NCBI GenBank assembly: GCA_013289715.1
Contig: JABCZJ010000002.1
Coordinates: forward strand, 186,001 to 250,000
Reading direction: 5' to 3'
Source: Acidobacteriota bacterium
GTDB lineage: Bacteria; Acidobacteriota; Terriglobia; Acidiferrales; UBA7541
Length of the DNA stretch: 64,000 bases
The position numbers and the translations under genes are program-made. Below the pieces are notes generated by a model. The model was given only the letters and a program-made list of their open reading frames with translations, was not told the origin of the DNA and did no database searches. Below are positions 26,348 through 34,589 of the stretch, in pieces. Within the stretch, counting starts at the first letter, position 1; each line of letters begins with the position of its first letter.

Positions 26348-26623
26348 GATTTGTTTCCTCCGTCAAAACTAGGGCAACCGCGCCGCCCGAACGATAGTGA
26401 GCGACACCGGGAGTACTGCAAACGGCCCGCCAACTAGCCGCCTGCAAACATGGGACTTATGAATCGCAGCCGCATGCTCAGTCGAAGGATTTTCCATGGA
26501 ACGGTAATCGCCCTCCAACTCGCACGCCGCGTCCAAACGATGACATTTTTTGTTACCGGTAACATAAATAGGCGGGCACTTTCCAAATCGCTTCCAGCGA
26601 TGAACTTTAGCGCAGTGCCACAG

Positions 26624-26785
26624 TTATTTCGGCGCTGCCGTCGGCGTTCCCAAATAGCTCTGCACCGCGCTTGGGCTGATAGCAAGCTTCGTCGCGATCT
26701 GCGGTATTGACTGCGCCTGGTTGTGCAGCGACCGCACTTGTATCGAGATCGGCTGCGGAATCTCCTGCGCCGGTCTGCACTCAAA
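26624..26785 (-). pseudogene. Orphan helix-turn-helix C-terminal fragment
   Basis: The open frame reads SIQVRSLHNQAQSIPQIATK, then LAISPSAVQSYLGTP, a compact helix-turn-helix of a type often found at the C-terminus of acidobacterial proteins. An in-frame stop lies directly upstream (26786-26788) and the only start inside is a GTG at 26738-26736 that would give 37 residues without a clear ribosome binding site. It is most simply a remnant of a longer gene lost upstream, where the ABC-F gene now begins in the opposite direction. It could be a micro-protein; I cannot tell. Confidence 0.4.
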
Positions 26786-26812
26786 TCACAACCATGCTAC
26801 AATTAAAGCTCC

Positions 26813-28438
26813 TTGCTCTCCGTTAACAACATCACGATGCGCTTCGGCGCCAGAGTCTTGTTCGAAGAGGTCAGCACCACCTTCTTCGCAGGACGCCGCT
26901 ACGGCATCACCGGCCCCAATGGCGCCGGTAAATCCACGCTGATGAAGATCTTGACCGGCGAAATCGAGCCGACCAAGGGCGACGTCACGCGCCCCAAAAA
27001 ACTCGGGATCTTAAGTCAAGACCAGTTCGCCTTCGACGAGCATCGCGTCATTGATACCGTGATCATGGGCAATCGCCCGCTCTGGAAAGCGCTCCAGGAA
27101 CGCGAAATTCTCTACGCCAAGCCGCACGAAGAACTCACCGACGCCGACGGCATGCGCCTCGGCGAACTCGAAGGCATCGTCGGCGAAGAAGGCGGCTACA
27201 CCGCCGAAGCCGACGCCGCCATCCTGCTCGATGGCCTCGGCCTCGAAGAGCCGCTGCACGATCGCAAGATGCGGGAGCTACAAGGCGGACAAAAAGTCCG
27301 CGTCCTGCTAGCGCAAGCGCTCTTCGGCAGCCCGCCTGCCCTGCTGCTCGACGAGCCTACGAACCACTTGGACCTCGATTCCGTCCACTGGCTGCAGGAC
27401 TACCTTCTCGAATACGAAGGCGTGCTGATCGTCATCTCGCACGATCGCCATTTTCTGAATAGCGTCTGCACCCACACTGCGGACATCGATTACGAAACCG
27501 TGATCATGTACAACGGCGGTTACGACGACATGGTCATGGCCAAGACCTCGATCCGCTCGCGTATCGAATCCGAAAACGCGCAGCGCGAAAAGAAAATCGC
27601 ACAACTCAACGAATTCATCGCACGCTTTTCCGCCGGCACCCGCTCCGCGCAAGCCACCTCGCGCAAAAAAGAAGTTGAGCGCCTGCAGACCACCGAGCTA
27701 GCTCGCTCCAACATCGCGCGCCCCTACATCCGTTTTCAGATGGACCAACATTCCGGCCGTCATCCGCTGGAGATCAAGAGTGTCGCGAAATCCTACGACG
27801 GAGTGAAAGTGTGGGCGCCCTTTTCCGGCAGCGTGGCGCGCGGCGAAAAAATCGCATTAATGGGCCGCAACGGTACCGGCAAGACCACGCTGCTGCGTTC
27901 CCTGCTGCGCAATTCCACCGGCTTTATCGACGACAACGATCGCCAGTTCCCCGTGGACGGCGGCCAGGTAATCTGGGGCCACAACGTCGCCGTCGGCTAT
28001 TTCGCGCAAGACCACAGCGAATCCATCACGCACGGCATGAACGCCATCGAGTGGCTGCACCAATTCAAACCGCAAGCCACCCAGGAAGAATTGCGTGCCG
28101 TCCTCGGCCAGATGCTTTTCAGCGGTGAAGAAGCCCTGAAGCAAACCGCCGCGCTTTCCGGCGGCGAATCCGCCCGCCTGATTTTTTGCCGCCTCATGCT
28201 GCAGAAGCCCAATTTCCTAGTCCTGGACGAGCCCACCAACCACTTGGACCTTGAATCCATCAACGCGCTCAACATCGCGCTGCAGAAGTACGACGGCACG
28301 GTGCTGCTCGTCACCCACGACCACGACGTAATCGACGAAGTAGCCACCCGCATCTGGCACTTCCACTCCAACAAAATCGAAGACTTCAAGGGCCCTTACT
28401 CCGAATTCGTGGCCGCCGCCGAAGAAAAAGCCTCCTGA
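26813..28438 (+). CDS. ABC-F family ATPase (541 aa)
   Basis: A soluble protein with two fused nucleotide-binding domains and no membrane part, of the family that acts on the ribosome. Domain 1: Walker A GPNGAGKST, an altered signature LQGGQKVRV, Walker B ALLLDEPTNHLDLDS. The linker (about 225-320, charged, with SRIESENAQREKK) is the P-site tRNA-interacting motif region. Domain 2: Walker A GRNGTGKTT, signature LSGGESAR, Walker B FLVLDEPTNHLDLES. The overall form is closest to the YbiT branch. The start is TTG at 26813, and a TACAAT box lies only 10 bases upstream at 26798-26803, so the leader is either very short or the true promoter lies elsewhere. Confidence 0.92.
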   Translation: MLSVNNITMRFGARVLFEEVSTTFFAGRRYGITGPNGAGKSTLMKILTGEIEPTKGDVTRPKKLGILSQDQFAFDEHRVIDTVIMGNRPLWKALQEREILYAKPHEELTDADGMRLGELEGIVGEEGGYTAEADAAILLDGLGLEEPLHDRKMRELQGGQKVRVLLAQALFGSPPALLLDEPTNHLDLDSVHWLQDYLLEYEGVLIVISHDRHFLNSVCTHTADIDYETVIMYNGGYDDMVMAKTSIRSRIESENAQREKKIAQLNEFIARFSAGTRSAQATSRKKEVERLQTTELARSNIARPYIRFQMDQHSGRHPLEIKSVAKSYDGVKVWAPFSGSVARGEKIALMGRNGTGKTTLLRSLLRNSTGFIDDNDRQFPVDGGQVIWGHNVAVGYFAQDHSESITHGMNAIEWLHQFKPQATQEELRAVLGQMLFSGEEALKQTAALSGGESARLIFCRLMLQKPNFLVLDEPTNHLDLESINALNIALQKYDGTVLLVTHDHDVIDEVATRIWHFHSNKIEDFKGPYSEFVAAAEEKAS

Positions 28439-28448
28439 ATCGCCCGTA

Positions 28449-28521
28449 GCATATGCAATCTTGCCTGTGCTCTTTGTTTTGATTCTGCCGTTGCCTTCGT
28501 AGCGGCGGTCTTCAGACCGGC
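28449..28521 (+). repeat. Family D and family A repeats after the ABC-F gene
   Basis: GCATATGCAATCTTGCCTGT (family D) is followed by GTAGCGGCGGTCTTCAGACC (family A, 28499-28518 and on), the same order of types as in other mosaics. The gap to 28631 has no gene. Confidence 0.6.
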
Positions 28522-28631
28522 AGCCGTTGCCGTTGCTTTTCGTACGTCATCCTGAGCGCTGCGCAGGATCGCTTCGTGTTTTTCGTCCGCGCGTTGTGCG
28601 CGCGATCGTAACGGCATTTTGTTCAAGCTGC

Positions 28632-29243
28632 CTATTGCTTGTAGACCAGCGGCGGTCCGCTGGTTCGCGTGGCCTTCAAGTCCACATCTACCTCGACGTG
28701 GTCGGCAATCTTAATGAACGGAATGTTGCTGTTCATTCCGTAGTCCTTACGATCGAAAGCCATCGAGCCTTTGATCTCGCCCGAACCTGTTCCCTTACCC
28801 GTAAGCGTTAGAACCAGCTTCTCCGGCTTGGTCACTCCGCGAATCGTAAAATCACCATCAACTTCAAACGTCGTGGGGCCTGTCTGCACAATTTTCGTTG
28901 AGTGAAACGTGATCGTCGGGTTCTGCGTCACGTTGAAGAAATCCTTGCCCTTCAATTTACCGTCCTTCATGCCGCTTCCGGTATTGACGGAGGCTGCCTG
29001 AATCTCCACGTCCAAAACGCCAGATTCAACATCAGGAGACGGAAACGTTAGTGTCGCCTCCCACTTGTCGAAACTGCCCACCAGAGCCACCGACGCCTTC
29101 ACGTTGAACTTTATCGAGCTCGACACCGGCACAATCTTGTAGACAGGATTTTGCGCACGGGCAGGCGCGACGGCCAGTCCCAGAACAGCCACGAATGTCG
29201 CCGCAGCAACTGCGATTTTTCCTGAACGAATCATGAACTCCAT
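28632..29243 (-). CDS. YceI family periplasmic protein (203 aa)
   Basis: A lipocalin-like beta-barrel that binds isoprenoid-type lipids in the periplasm. Signal peptide from MEFMIRSGKIAVAAATF to APARAQ; then the YceI pattern: VYKIVPVSSSIKFNVKASVA, the middle block KGKDFFNVTQNPTITFHSTK, then GDFTIRGVTKPEKLVLTLTG and the end MAFDRKDYGMNSN. The ATG at 29243 is used; an ATG three codons later has GGAG at close range and is possible. Single gene on the minus strand. Confidence 0.92.
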   Translation of the reverse strand: MEFMIRSGKIAVAAATFVAVLGLAVAPARAQNPVYKIVPVSSSIKFNVKASVALVGSFDKWEATLTFPSPDVESGVLDVEIQAASVNTGSGMKDGKLKGKDFFNVTQNPTITFHSTKIVQTGPTTFEVDGDFTIRGVTKPEKLVLTLTGKGTGSGEIKGSMAFDRKDYGMNSNIPFIKIADHVEVDVDLKATRTSGPPLVYKQ

Positions 29244-29453
29244 CACTTTTTTCCCTGGCCAATTGATTGCCGGTTGCGCTGCGTTTCCCGCCTCTACTTT
29301 ACGCCAAGGTTGGAGTTCCAGCGTCATCATCCTGTATCCCCCGCCACAGTGAATCGCGGGAATAAAATCGCCGCCTCCCCGGTCTACATATAGGAACGAA
29401 GCACGCCAACGAATCATCGTCGGCAGGCTGCCAAGTTCAAAGGAGAAACGACA

Positions 29454-30026
29454 ATGCAAGAAACGTTGATCAGCAATGCCTCGCACAATGTTCGCGGCAT
29501 CGGTACAAGAACCGCGCTCGCCATGGCGCTGGCAATCATCGCGATGGGTATCGCCGCAACACCGGCCGCCCAAGCCGCGGGCAACTCCAGCAGGAACAGC
29601 GACGCTCCCGCCAACATCGTCAGCCACGTCACCCTCACTGACGGCAAGGTTACCCGCATGCTCCTCCTCAAGCGCAACGGCAAGGAATATCTCGCGCTCG
29701 GGCTCGACTCTTCCGCACCAGTCGCCCTGGTGGACGTCACCGATCCGCGCCGCCCACACGCGCTGGATTCCGCCGCGCCGGCGCCCGGAAAGCGCGACGC
29801 CGAGGTCAACGTCCTCGCCGACACTCTCACCGTCTTCGGCAAATCCGACGCTGCAACTCCCGCGTCCGCAGACCCCAAAGAACTCCGCAGCTTCTCCGGC
29901 GTCACTGCTTTCGTAATCGACGCCGCCCACGGCCTGATCTACGCCGCCAACAACGACGGCCTCTGGATCGTGAAAACCAAGCGCCAAGCCGTCGAAGACG
30001 CTCGCGCCGATAACTATGGCGGCTAG
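29454..30026 (+). CDS. Secreted hypothetical protein (190 aa)
   Basis: AAAGGAGAAA precedes the ATG. The N-terminus is long and basic before a hydrophobic core (TALAMALAIIAMGIAATPAA), consistent with a signal peptide. The rest is built of short strands with LLLKRNGKEYLALGLD, PVALVDVTDPRRPHAL and LIYAANNDGLWIVKTK, which recall LVIVD or beta-propeller blades but too few for a closed propeller. It may be a short blade protein that oligomerises or a fragment. Function unknown. Confidence 0.7.
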   Translation: MQETLISNASHNVRGIGTRTALAMALAIIAMGIAATPAAQAAGNSSRNSDAPANIVSHVTLTDGKVTRMLLLKRNGKEYLALGLDSSAPVALVDVTDPRRPHALDSAAPAPGKRDAEVNVLADTLTVFGKSDAATPASADPKELRSFSGVTAFVIDAAHGLIYAANNDGLWIVKTKRQAVEDARADNYGG

Positions 30027-30197
30027 TTACCGTTCCCTCTCGCAGCAAAGGGTCTTGGCCTCAGCAAATCCAGCCGAGTGAAGCCGAGACCCTTCCACAC
30101 AAATTCAAAAGCAAGCGCGACCGGACTGACCGCCGAAACGTTGCCCTTTATTTTTCGCGCGCTTGGATGTACATTGCTCGCCTTCACCCCTAACGCC

Positions 30198-30467
30198 ATG
30201 GCCTCGAAGCACAAACGGAGCAAAATGCACTCAACGAAAACGAACGCGCGTGTGATTTTCAAATTGTTTGGGCAAGCGCCGATGCAGGCCACTCTGCTGC
30301 ACCGCAATCGCGGCGGATTCTGGATACAGGGCGGCAAGCTCGCGCAGTTTCTGGGCGGCTGCGATTATTCCGGTGTGGAAGTGGATGTGTGCTTCCTCTC
30401 GGCGAACAAGGTCGAGTGGTACAAGAACGCGCCGGCGAATGCGCGCGGCGCGGAGACAGGCAAGTAG
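30198..30467 (+). CDS. Small hypothetical protein (89 aa)
   Basis: From ATG 30198 ([20 protein letters not shown]) the protein has a basic N-terminus and a compact core ([20 protein letters not shown], then [20 protein letters not shown]), ending with a polar tail. An alternative start is the Met at 30225. It precedes the alpha/beta hydrolase by 29 bases and shares its G-ending codon use, so the two probably form one unit. I recognise no family. Confidence 0.55.
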   Translation: MASKHKRSKMHSTKTNARVIFKLFGQAPMQATLLHRNRGGFWIQGGKLAQFLGGCDYSGVEVDVCFLSANKVEWYKNAPANARGAETGK

Positions 30468-30496
30468 GACGCGTAAACGACGCAAAGGAAAATCAG

Positions 30497-31336
30497 ATGG
30501 CTACGATCACTACGACAGACGGGACCAAGATTTTCTACAAAGATTGGGGCAAGGGACAGCCGATCGTCTTCAGTCACGGTTGGCCGCTCAGCGCTGACGA
30601 CTGGGACGGCCAGATGCTCTATTTCGGGAACCTCGGCTATCGCGTGATCGCGCACGACCGCCGCGGCCATGGGCGCTCCGACCAGACGTGGGGCGGCAAC
30701 GACATGAATACTTACGCGGACGATTTGGCCGAGCTGTTCGAGAAGCTCGATCTGAAGGATGCAATCATGGTGGGCCACTCGACCGGTGGCGGCGAAGTCG
30801 CGCGTTATTTGGGACGCCACGGCACGAAGCGCGTCGTCAAGGCGGCACTGATCAGCGCGATCACGCCGCTGATGCTGAAGACGGAGAAGAATCCGCTGGG
30901 CACGCCGGTCGCGGTATTCGACGGGCTGCGTGCGGCGCTGGCGGCGAATCGGCCGCAGTTCTACATAGATATCACGCTGCCATTTTACGGCTACAATCGC
31001 CCGGGCGCGAAGATTTCCGAAGGCATACGCGAGCATTGGTGGTTGCAGGGCATGGTGGGGAGCGTCAAGGCGCACTATGATTGCATCGGAGTTTTCTCGG
31101 AGACCGATACGACTGAAGATCTCAAGAAAATTGACATTCCCGTGCTGGTGATGCACAGCGAAGACGATCAGATCGTGCCCATCGCAGCAGCGGGTCCGGC
31201 GGCCGCGAAGTTGCTGAAGTACGCAACGCTCAAGGTCTATAAAGACCTCCCGCACGGCATGCCCGCGACCCACGCGGACATCGTCAACGCTGAGTTGCTA
31301 GCTTTCTTCAAGGCGCAGCGCAGCGCGACTGCGTAA
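30497..31336 (+). CDS. Alpha/beta hydrolase, non-haem haloperoxidase type (279 aa)
   Basis: AAAGGAAA lies just before ATG 30497. The sequence has the family order: [20 protein letters not shown] with the oxyanion segment [26 protein letters not shown], nucleophile Ser95 in [10 protein letters not shown], acid in [13 protein letters not shown] and His in [10 protein letters not shown]. This matches cofactor-free chloroperoxidases, which are esterases or perhydrolases in practice. Codon use here leans to G-ending codons, unlike the C-ending use of + strand genes on either side, which hints at later arrival. Confidence 0.92.
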   Translation: MATITTTDGTKIFYKDWGKGQPIVFSHGWPLSADDWDGQMLYFGNLGYRVIAHDRRGHGRSDQTWGGNDMNTYADDLAELFEKLDLKDAIMVGHSTGGGEVARYLGRHGTKRVVKAALISAITPLMLKTEKNPLGTPVAVFDGLRAALAANRPQFYIDITLPFYGYNRPGAKISEGIREHWWLQGMVGSVKAHYDCIGVFSETDTTEDLKKIDIPVLVMHSEDDQIVPIAAAGPAAAKLLKYATLKVYKDLPHGMPATHADIVNAELLAFFKAQRSATA

Positions 31337-31472
31337 CTGAAAATTCCCAGGGCACGAGCATTCTGTGGCTTCGCTTCTCTGCCCTTCATCTGGCAACAGC
31401 GGGATGAAGGGCGGACGGCCATCGGTTGCTGCCGCAACCGCGACGGCGTGCTGTGCGCGATGCGGGGGCAGC

Positions 31473-32144
31473 ATGAACGTCCTAGTCTTCGGCGCCACCG
31501 GCATGATCGGCCAAGGCGTCCTCCGCGAATGCCTTCTCGATCCCGGCGTGAAATTAGTTGCAACCATCGGCCGCACCGCCACCGGCCAGCAAAATCCCAA
31601 ACTCCGCGAAATCGTCCACAAGGATTTGTCGAACTACGCGGCCATCGAAGAAAAATTCTCGGGCTTCGACGCCTGCTTCTTCTGCCTGGGCATCTCTGCC
31701 TCCGGCACGACGGAAGAAACCTACACGCGCGTAACCTACGACATCACCATCGCCGCCGCAGAAACTCTCTGCCGCCTCAATCCGAAAATGACCTTCATCT
31801 ACGTCTCCGGCGCCAGCACCGATAGCTCCGAAAAAGGCCGCATGATGTGGGCCCGCGTAAAAGGCAAGACCGAAAACGCTCTGCTCCGCATGCCCTTCGC
31901 CGCGGCATACATGTTCCGCCCCGGCTTCATCGAGCCCGCCCACGGTGAGATCTCTCGCACCAAGCTCTATCGCACCCTCTATAACCTGATGAAACCGCTG
32001 CTCCCCGCAATCCGCCGCGCATTCCCCAATCAAATCCTCACCACAGAACAAATCGCCCGCGCCATGCTAAACCTAACCCGCCGCCCCTATCCCAAGCACA
32101 TCCTCGAAGTCCCAGATATCCGCGCCGCCGCGCAACTCACCTAA
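31473..32144 (+). CDS. NAD(P)-binding epimerase-like protein (223 aa)
   Basis: Rossmann fold of the atypical short-chain dehydrogenase type: MNVLVFGATGMIGQGVLREC has the G-x-T-G-x-x-G dinucleotide motif, and TFIYVSGASTDSSEKGRMMW leads to ARVKGKTEN, where the canonical Tyr of the YxxxK pair is replaced by Trp. The C-terminal domain is helical. Such proteins often act in quinone or nucleotide-sugar related redox steps or only sense cofactor; no substrate can be named. GGGGG is four bases upstream of the start. + strand codons are C-ending again here. Confidence 0.82.
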   Translation: MNVLVFGATGMIGQGVLRECLLDPGVKLVATIGRTATGQQNPKLREIVHKDLSNYAAIEEKFSGFDACFFCLGISASGTTEETYTRVTYDITIAAAETLCRLNPKMTFIYVSGASTDSSEKGRMMWARVKGKTENALLRMPFAAAYMFRPGFIEPAHGEISRTKLYRTLYNLMKPLLPAIRRAFPNQILTTEQIARAMLNLTRRPYPKHILEVPDIRAAAQLT

Positions 32145-32722
32145 CTCGCTCGAAGACCGCATTTTGTGAATTGCGCCACAGCGATCCTCGACCCCAGAAG
32201 CCAACTCATAAATACGTGTCGTCCCGAACGAAGTCGCGCGCTTTTTCTTGCCCGCCGCACTTTGGCGGGCGCGGGGCGCAGAGAGGGAGCTGCTTTTTTG
32301 CGGCACGGCCTAGCCTCTCAGTCGACACGAGCATGGCGCTTGGCATTGCCTCTGAATTCGAGGTGCTTACCGCTGCCACGTACTGATCACCGCGGACGAC
32401 GCCAAACCGGCACGGTGCAGAATTGAGGTAACTTATGACGGGGATTGGCACCATTTTCGAGGAGTCCCGGTATCTTGATCTACGAATCAACGACGAGTGG
32501 CGGGTGATCAAGCCTTCCACACCACCCAAGTAAACTCTTGGTTTTTCCGGGTGCCGCACTCTCGCCGCAGGCCAGGGTGCAGGTTTATACGCTCGATCGC
32601 CAACAACTTCCGCGAAGCACACTCCCCAAAATGACTCCGGCCAGTCAGCACCAGGCGGGTGCGCCACCCACCCGATTGCGCCTCGCGAACGAAAGTGCCA
32701 CACTTGCGGCAAGGGGGTCGCT
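32145..32722. other. Repeat-rich gap without a supported gene
   Basis: It holds a partial family B repeat near 32166 and the first copy of a duplicated element (32498-32650). A 32-codon frame from the ATG at 32434 runs into the repeat and is not convincing. Confidence 0.45.
32498..32650 (+). repeat. Duplicated element, copy 1 (contains family C hairpin)
   Basis: Begins TGGCGGGTGATCAAGCCTTC, passes through CACACCACCCAAGTAAAC and GGGTGCCGCACTCT, and ends near CTCCGGCCAGTCAG. It aligns along about 150 bases with 32940-33103. Confidence 0.75.
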
Positions 32723-32929
32723 ATGACCAACGAGCAAATCAAGGCGCTAGCAGCGGTGCGGGCTGCCTTTGTTGCTGCCGAAACAACCGGCTTAACCGAA
32801 GCCGAGATATGGAGGGCTGCTGCAAGCGGGCAAGCGTATCCGGAGGTTAAAAGCGGGCGGCCACCGGGTAATTACAATCCAATCTCCGACTGCCTCGACA
32901 AACCGAAAAACAAAGCACATCACGGGTGA
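32723..32929 (+). CDS. Small hypothetical protein between repeat copies (68 aa)
   Basis: MTNEQIKALAAVRAAFVAAE continues with a second helix (TEAEIWRAAASG) and a short Pro/Asn-rich end. The composition is protein-like, but the ribosome binding site is weak (AGGGGGTCGCT). It lies between the two copies of the 150-bp element and could be cargo of it. No family recognised. Confidence 0.4.
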   Translation: MTNEQIKALAAVRAAFVAAETTGLTEAEIWRAAASGQAYPEVKSGRPPGNYNPISDCLDKPKNKAHHG

Positions 32930-32939
32930 CCATTAACGA

Positions 32940-33103
32940 GGGCGGGTGGCCAAGCCTTCCACACCACCCAAGTATACGCCGCGTTTTTCGGGTGCCGCAC
33001 TCTTCGTGCCTTTGTTTCACGCGAAGGGTGCGGGTTTAGACGCTCCATCACCGACAACGTTCGCGGAGCGCGCCGCACAAAATATCTCCGGCCAGTAAGT
33101 ACT
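32940..33103 (+). repeat. Duplicated element, copy 2
   Basis: Shares with copy 1 the stretch from GGCGGGTGGCCAAGCC to CTCCGGCCAGTAAGTAC, including the family C hairpin (GGGTGCCGCACTCTTCG with CGAAGGGTGCGG). Confidence 0.75.
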
Positions 33104-33214
33104 AAAACTGTACCTTTCCCGTCCCAACGGCCACCACTTTTTTCCAAAAAACCATGCTCACGTACAGCTGTTTTTTCCGCTTCGCGCTGTTAGCCTGCCG
33201 CGGAGGTGAAAAAT

Positions 33215-33504
33215 ATGAAACGATGCTTCCGAAGATTTCGCGACGATCGCTTGGCCCTCACCACCCTGCAAAATCCTCTCTGCAAAGTCCGCACCCAGGC
33301 AGAATTAATCGCAGCCGCTGAACGCGAGCGCGAACTCCAGTCGCCACCCGCCGCAATGTCCGAACTGTAGGCCCTTGCCTCTCCGCCGCAAGTCATCGAG
33401 GCCATTCCGCCTCCACCGCCCAGCGCTCCCCCGGAACCACTGCAAGATCGCCTCACCGCGAACGCCGCACCCCCGGCCGAAAAGAAACGCAAGCCCCGCC
33501 CCTA
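33215..33504 (+). pseudogene. Short gene with in-frame TAG
   Basis: A strong GGAGGTG seven to eight bases upstream introduces ATG 33215 and a 51-codon frame (MKRCFRRFRDDRLALTTLQN to PPAAMSEL) that stops at TAG 33368-33370. The same frame remains open and coding-like beyond it (ALASPPQVIEAIPPPPPSAP) to TAA 33502-33504, and the next gene at 33548 is again in this frame. Either the 51-residue peptide is the real product or a longer gene was broken by stops. The excellent ribosome binding site argues that translation starts here in any case. No family recognised. Confidence 0.5.
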
Positions 33505-33547
33505 ACGGAAACCGCGCCTCAGAAGAAAGTCCAAGCCGCATCGCATC

Positions 33548-34126
33548 GTGAAGGGCCACCGCTACGCCAAGCGCCATCGCAAACCCGCGCCAAGACCCGC
33601 GCCCGAGCATGAAGAAGCTGCCGTCGAAGAAATCGATCAGGTCGTCGCGCCGGAACTCGACCCCGACTACGACGATCCCACCCTCCCCGCTCTCGAACGT
33701 CACGCCCGCAAACCCGCCATCTGCCACCACCCCGAACGTGCCGACACCGAAGAGCATTCCCTCAACTGGCCCAATACCGCTGCGATCAGCAATCAATGCG
33801 GCCTGCGCGATTTCCGCCTCATCTGTCGCCACGCCCGCGCTACCGACCTCTTGCAACAGCGTCGCGCCAATCTCCGCTTCGCCACCGAGCTGATCGTCGA
33901 GCACGCCGACGCGGTAGTCCCCACCGCCGAAAGCGTCATCCGTGCCGTCCGCATCCGCGCACGCATCAACGACGAAGGCCAATGGGTCGAACCGCCCTCC
34001 CACGTAATCGTTTCCAGCGGTGGCCGAGTAACCGCCCCGCAATACGGCCCGCTCCCGCAAATTTCGATGACGCAAGTAGTTCTGCCGCAGCCAATACCTC
34101 AGCCCATCCCCCGCAGCCGGCAATAG
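33548..34126 (+). CDS. Hypothetical protein (192 aa), possibly part of a broken longer gene
   Basis: A GTG at 33548 (MKGHRYAKRHRKPAPRPAPE) opens a frame with strong C-ending codon use through the middle (ICHHPERADTEEHSLNWPNT and RANLRFATELIVEHADAVV). The N-terminus is basic and Pro-rich, followed by an acidic patch, which suggests a disordered linker before a folded core of about 100 residues. It is in frame with the interrupted segment upstream, so the true gene may have been longer. The large antisense frame over this region is rejected because of its Gly/Arg-rich composition. Confidence 0.5.
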   Translation: MKGHRYAKRHRKPAPRPAPEHEEAAVEEIDQVVAPELDPDYDDPTLPALERHARKPAICHHPERADTEEHSLNWPNTAAISNQCGLRDFRLICRHARATDLLQQRRANLRFATELIVEHADAVVPTAESVIRAVRIRARINDEGQWVEPPSHVIVSSGGRVTAPQYGPLPQISMTQVVLPQPIPQPIPRSRQ

Positions 34127-34362
34127 TGCATCTCGAGATCGCGCCGCGCGAAGTAGCAGAGCTGGCCGTCACGCAACCGGCAACGCCCGCGATCGAGTCT
34201 GCCGAAACATCGCAAACCGACGCCGCAAATGACGCCCGCGGAAAATTTTGCGCACAGCCAGCCGTGATTTCGCTCGAAGAAAGGCATGAAAATCTAATCG
34301 GTAGCGCCGCAATTAGAAATCGTTCGAACCCACGCAAAACAAAAGGAGCCCTCCCATTCTGA
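34126..34362 (+). CDS. Hypothetical protein overlapping the previous stop (78 aa)
   Basis: The GTG at 34126 shares one base with the preceding TAG (TAGTG), an arrangement that allows coupled translation. The product (HLEIAPREVAELAVTQPATP to SLEERHENLIGSAA) is acidic, then basic at the end. It may equally be the continuation of the previous gene after a frameshift. No family recognised. Confidence 0.35.
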   Translation: MHLEIAPREVAELAVTQPATPAIESAETSQTDAANDARGKFCAQPAVISLEERHENLIGSAAIRNRSNPRKTKGALPF

Positions 34363-34405
34363 TCGGTCGAAAATCGCATGCTGCGCGCACCCATTACGCC
34401 CCAGG

Positions 34406-34540
34406 TGGCATAGGCAATCTTGCCTGTGCTCCCAATGAATCGCGTGCAGATGCGATTCATCCTGTACTCTTCGGTGTTGTATCGCAGCGTGCGGAATCTG
34501 GTGAAGTCGGCAGTAAGGCGCACAGGCAAGATTGCCTACG
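34406..34540. repeat. Composite repeat: family D, family B, inverted family D
   Basis: GCATAGGCAATCTTGCCTGT near 34409 is followed by a family B copy (34435-34465) and then by an inverted D copy (GCACAGGCAAGATTGCCTAC) near 34519. Facing copies around a second element resemble bacterial interspersed mosaic elements. It lies at the point where strand composition changes. Confidence 0.65.
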
Positions 34541-34589
34541 CTAGCAAAACCGGGCTCCCGTCGAGTTCTTCGCAGGCTGCCGAGGTTCG

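Noticed and set aside
32206..32742. 178-codon minus strand frame
   Set aside because: Runs through dispersed repeats, whose translation gives the recurring segment EKPRVYLGGVEG; a repeat artefact.
33305..34123. 272-codon open frame on the minus strand
   Set aside because: Gly-rich shadow; the + strand frames there show better codon pattern.
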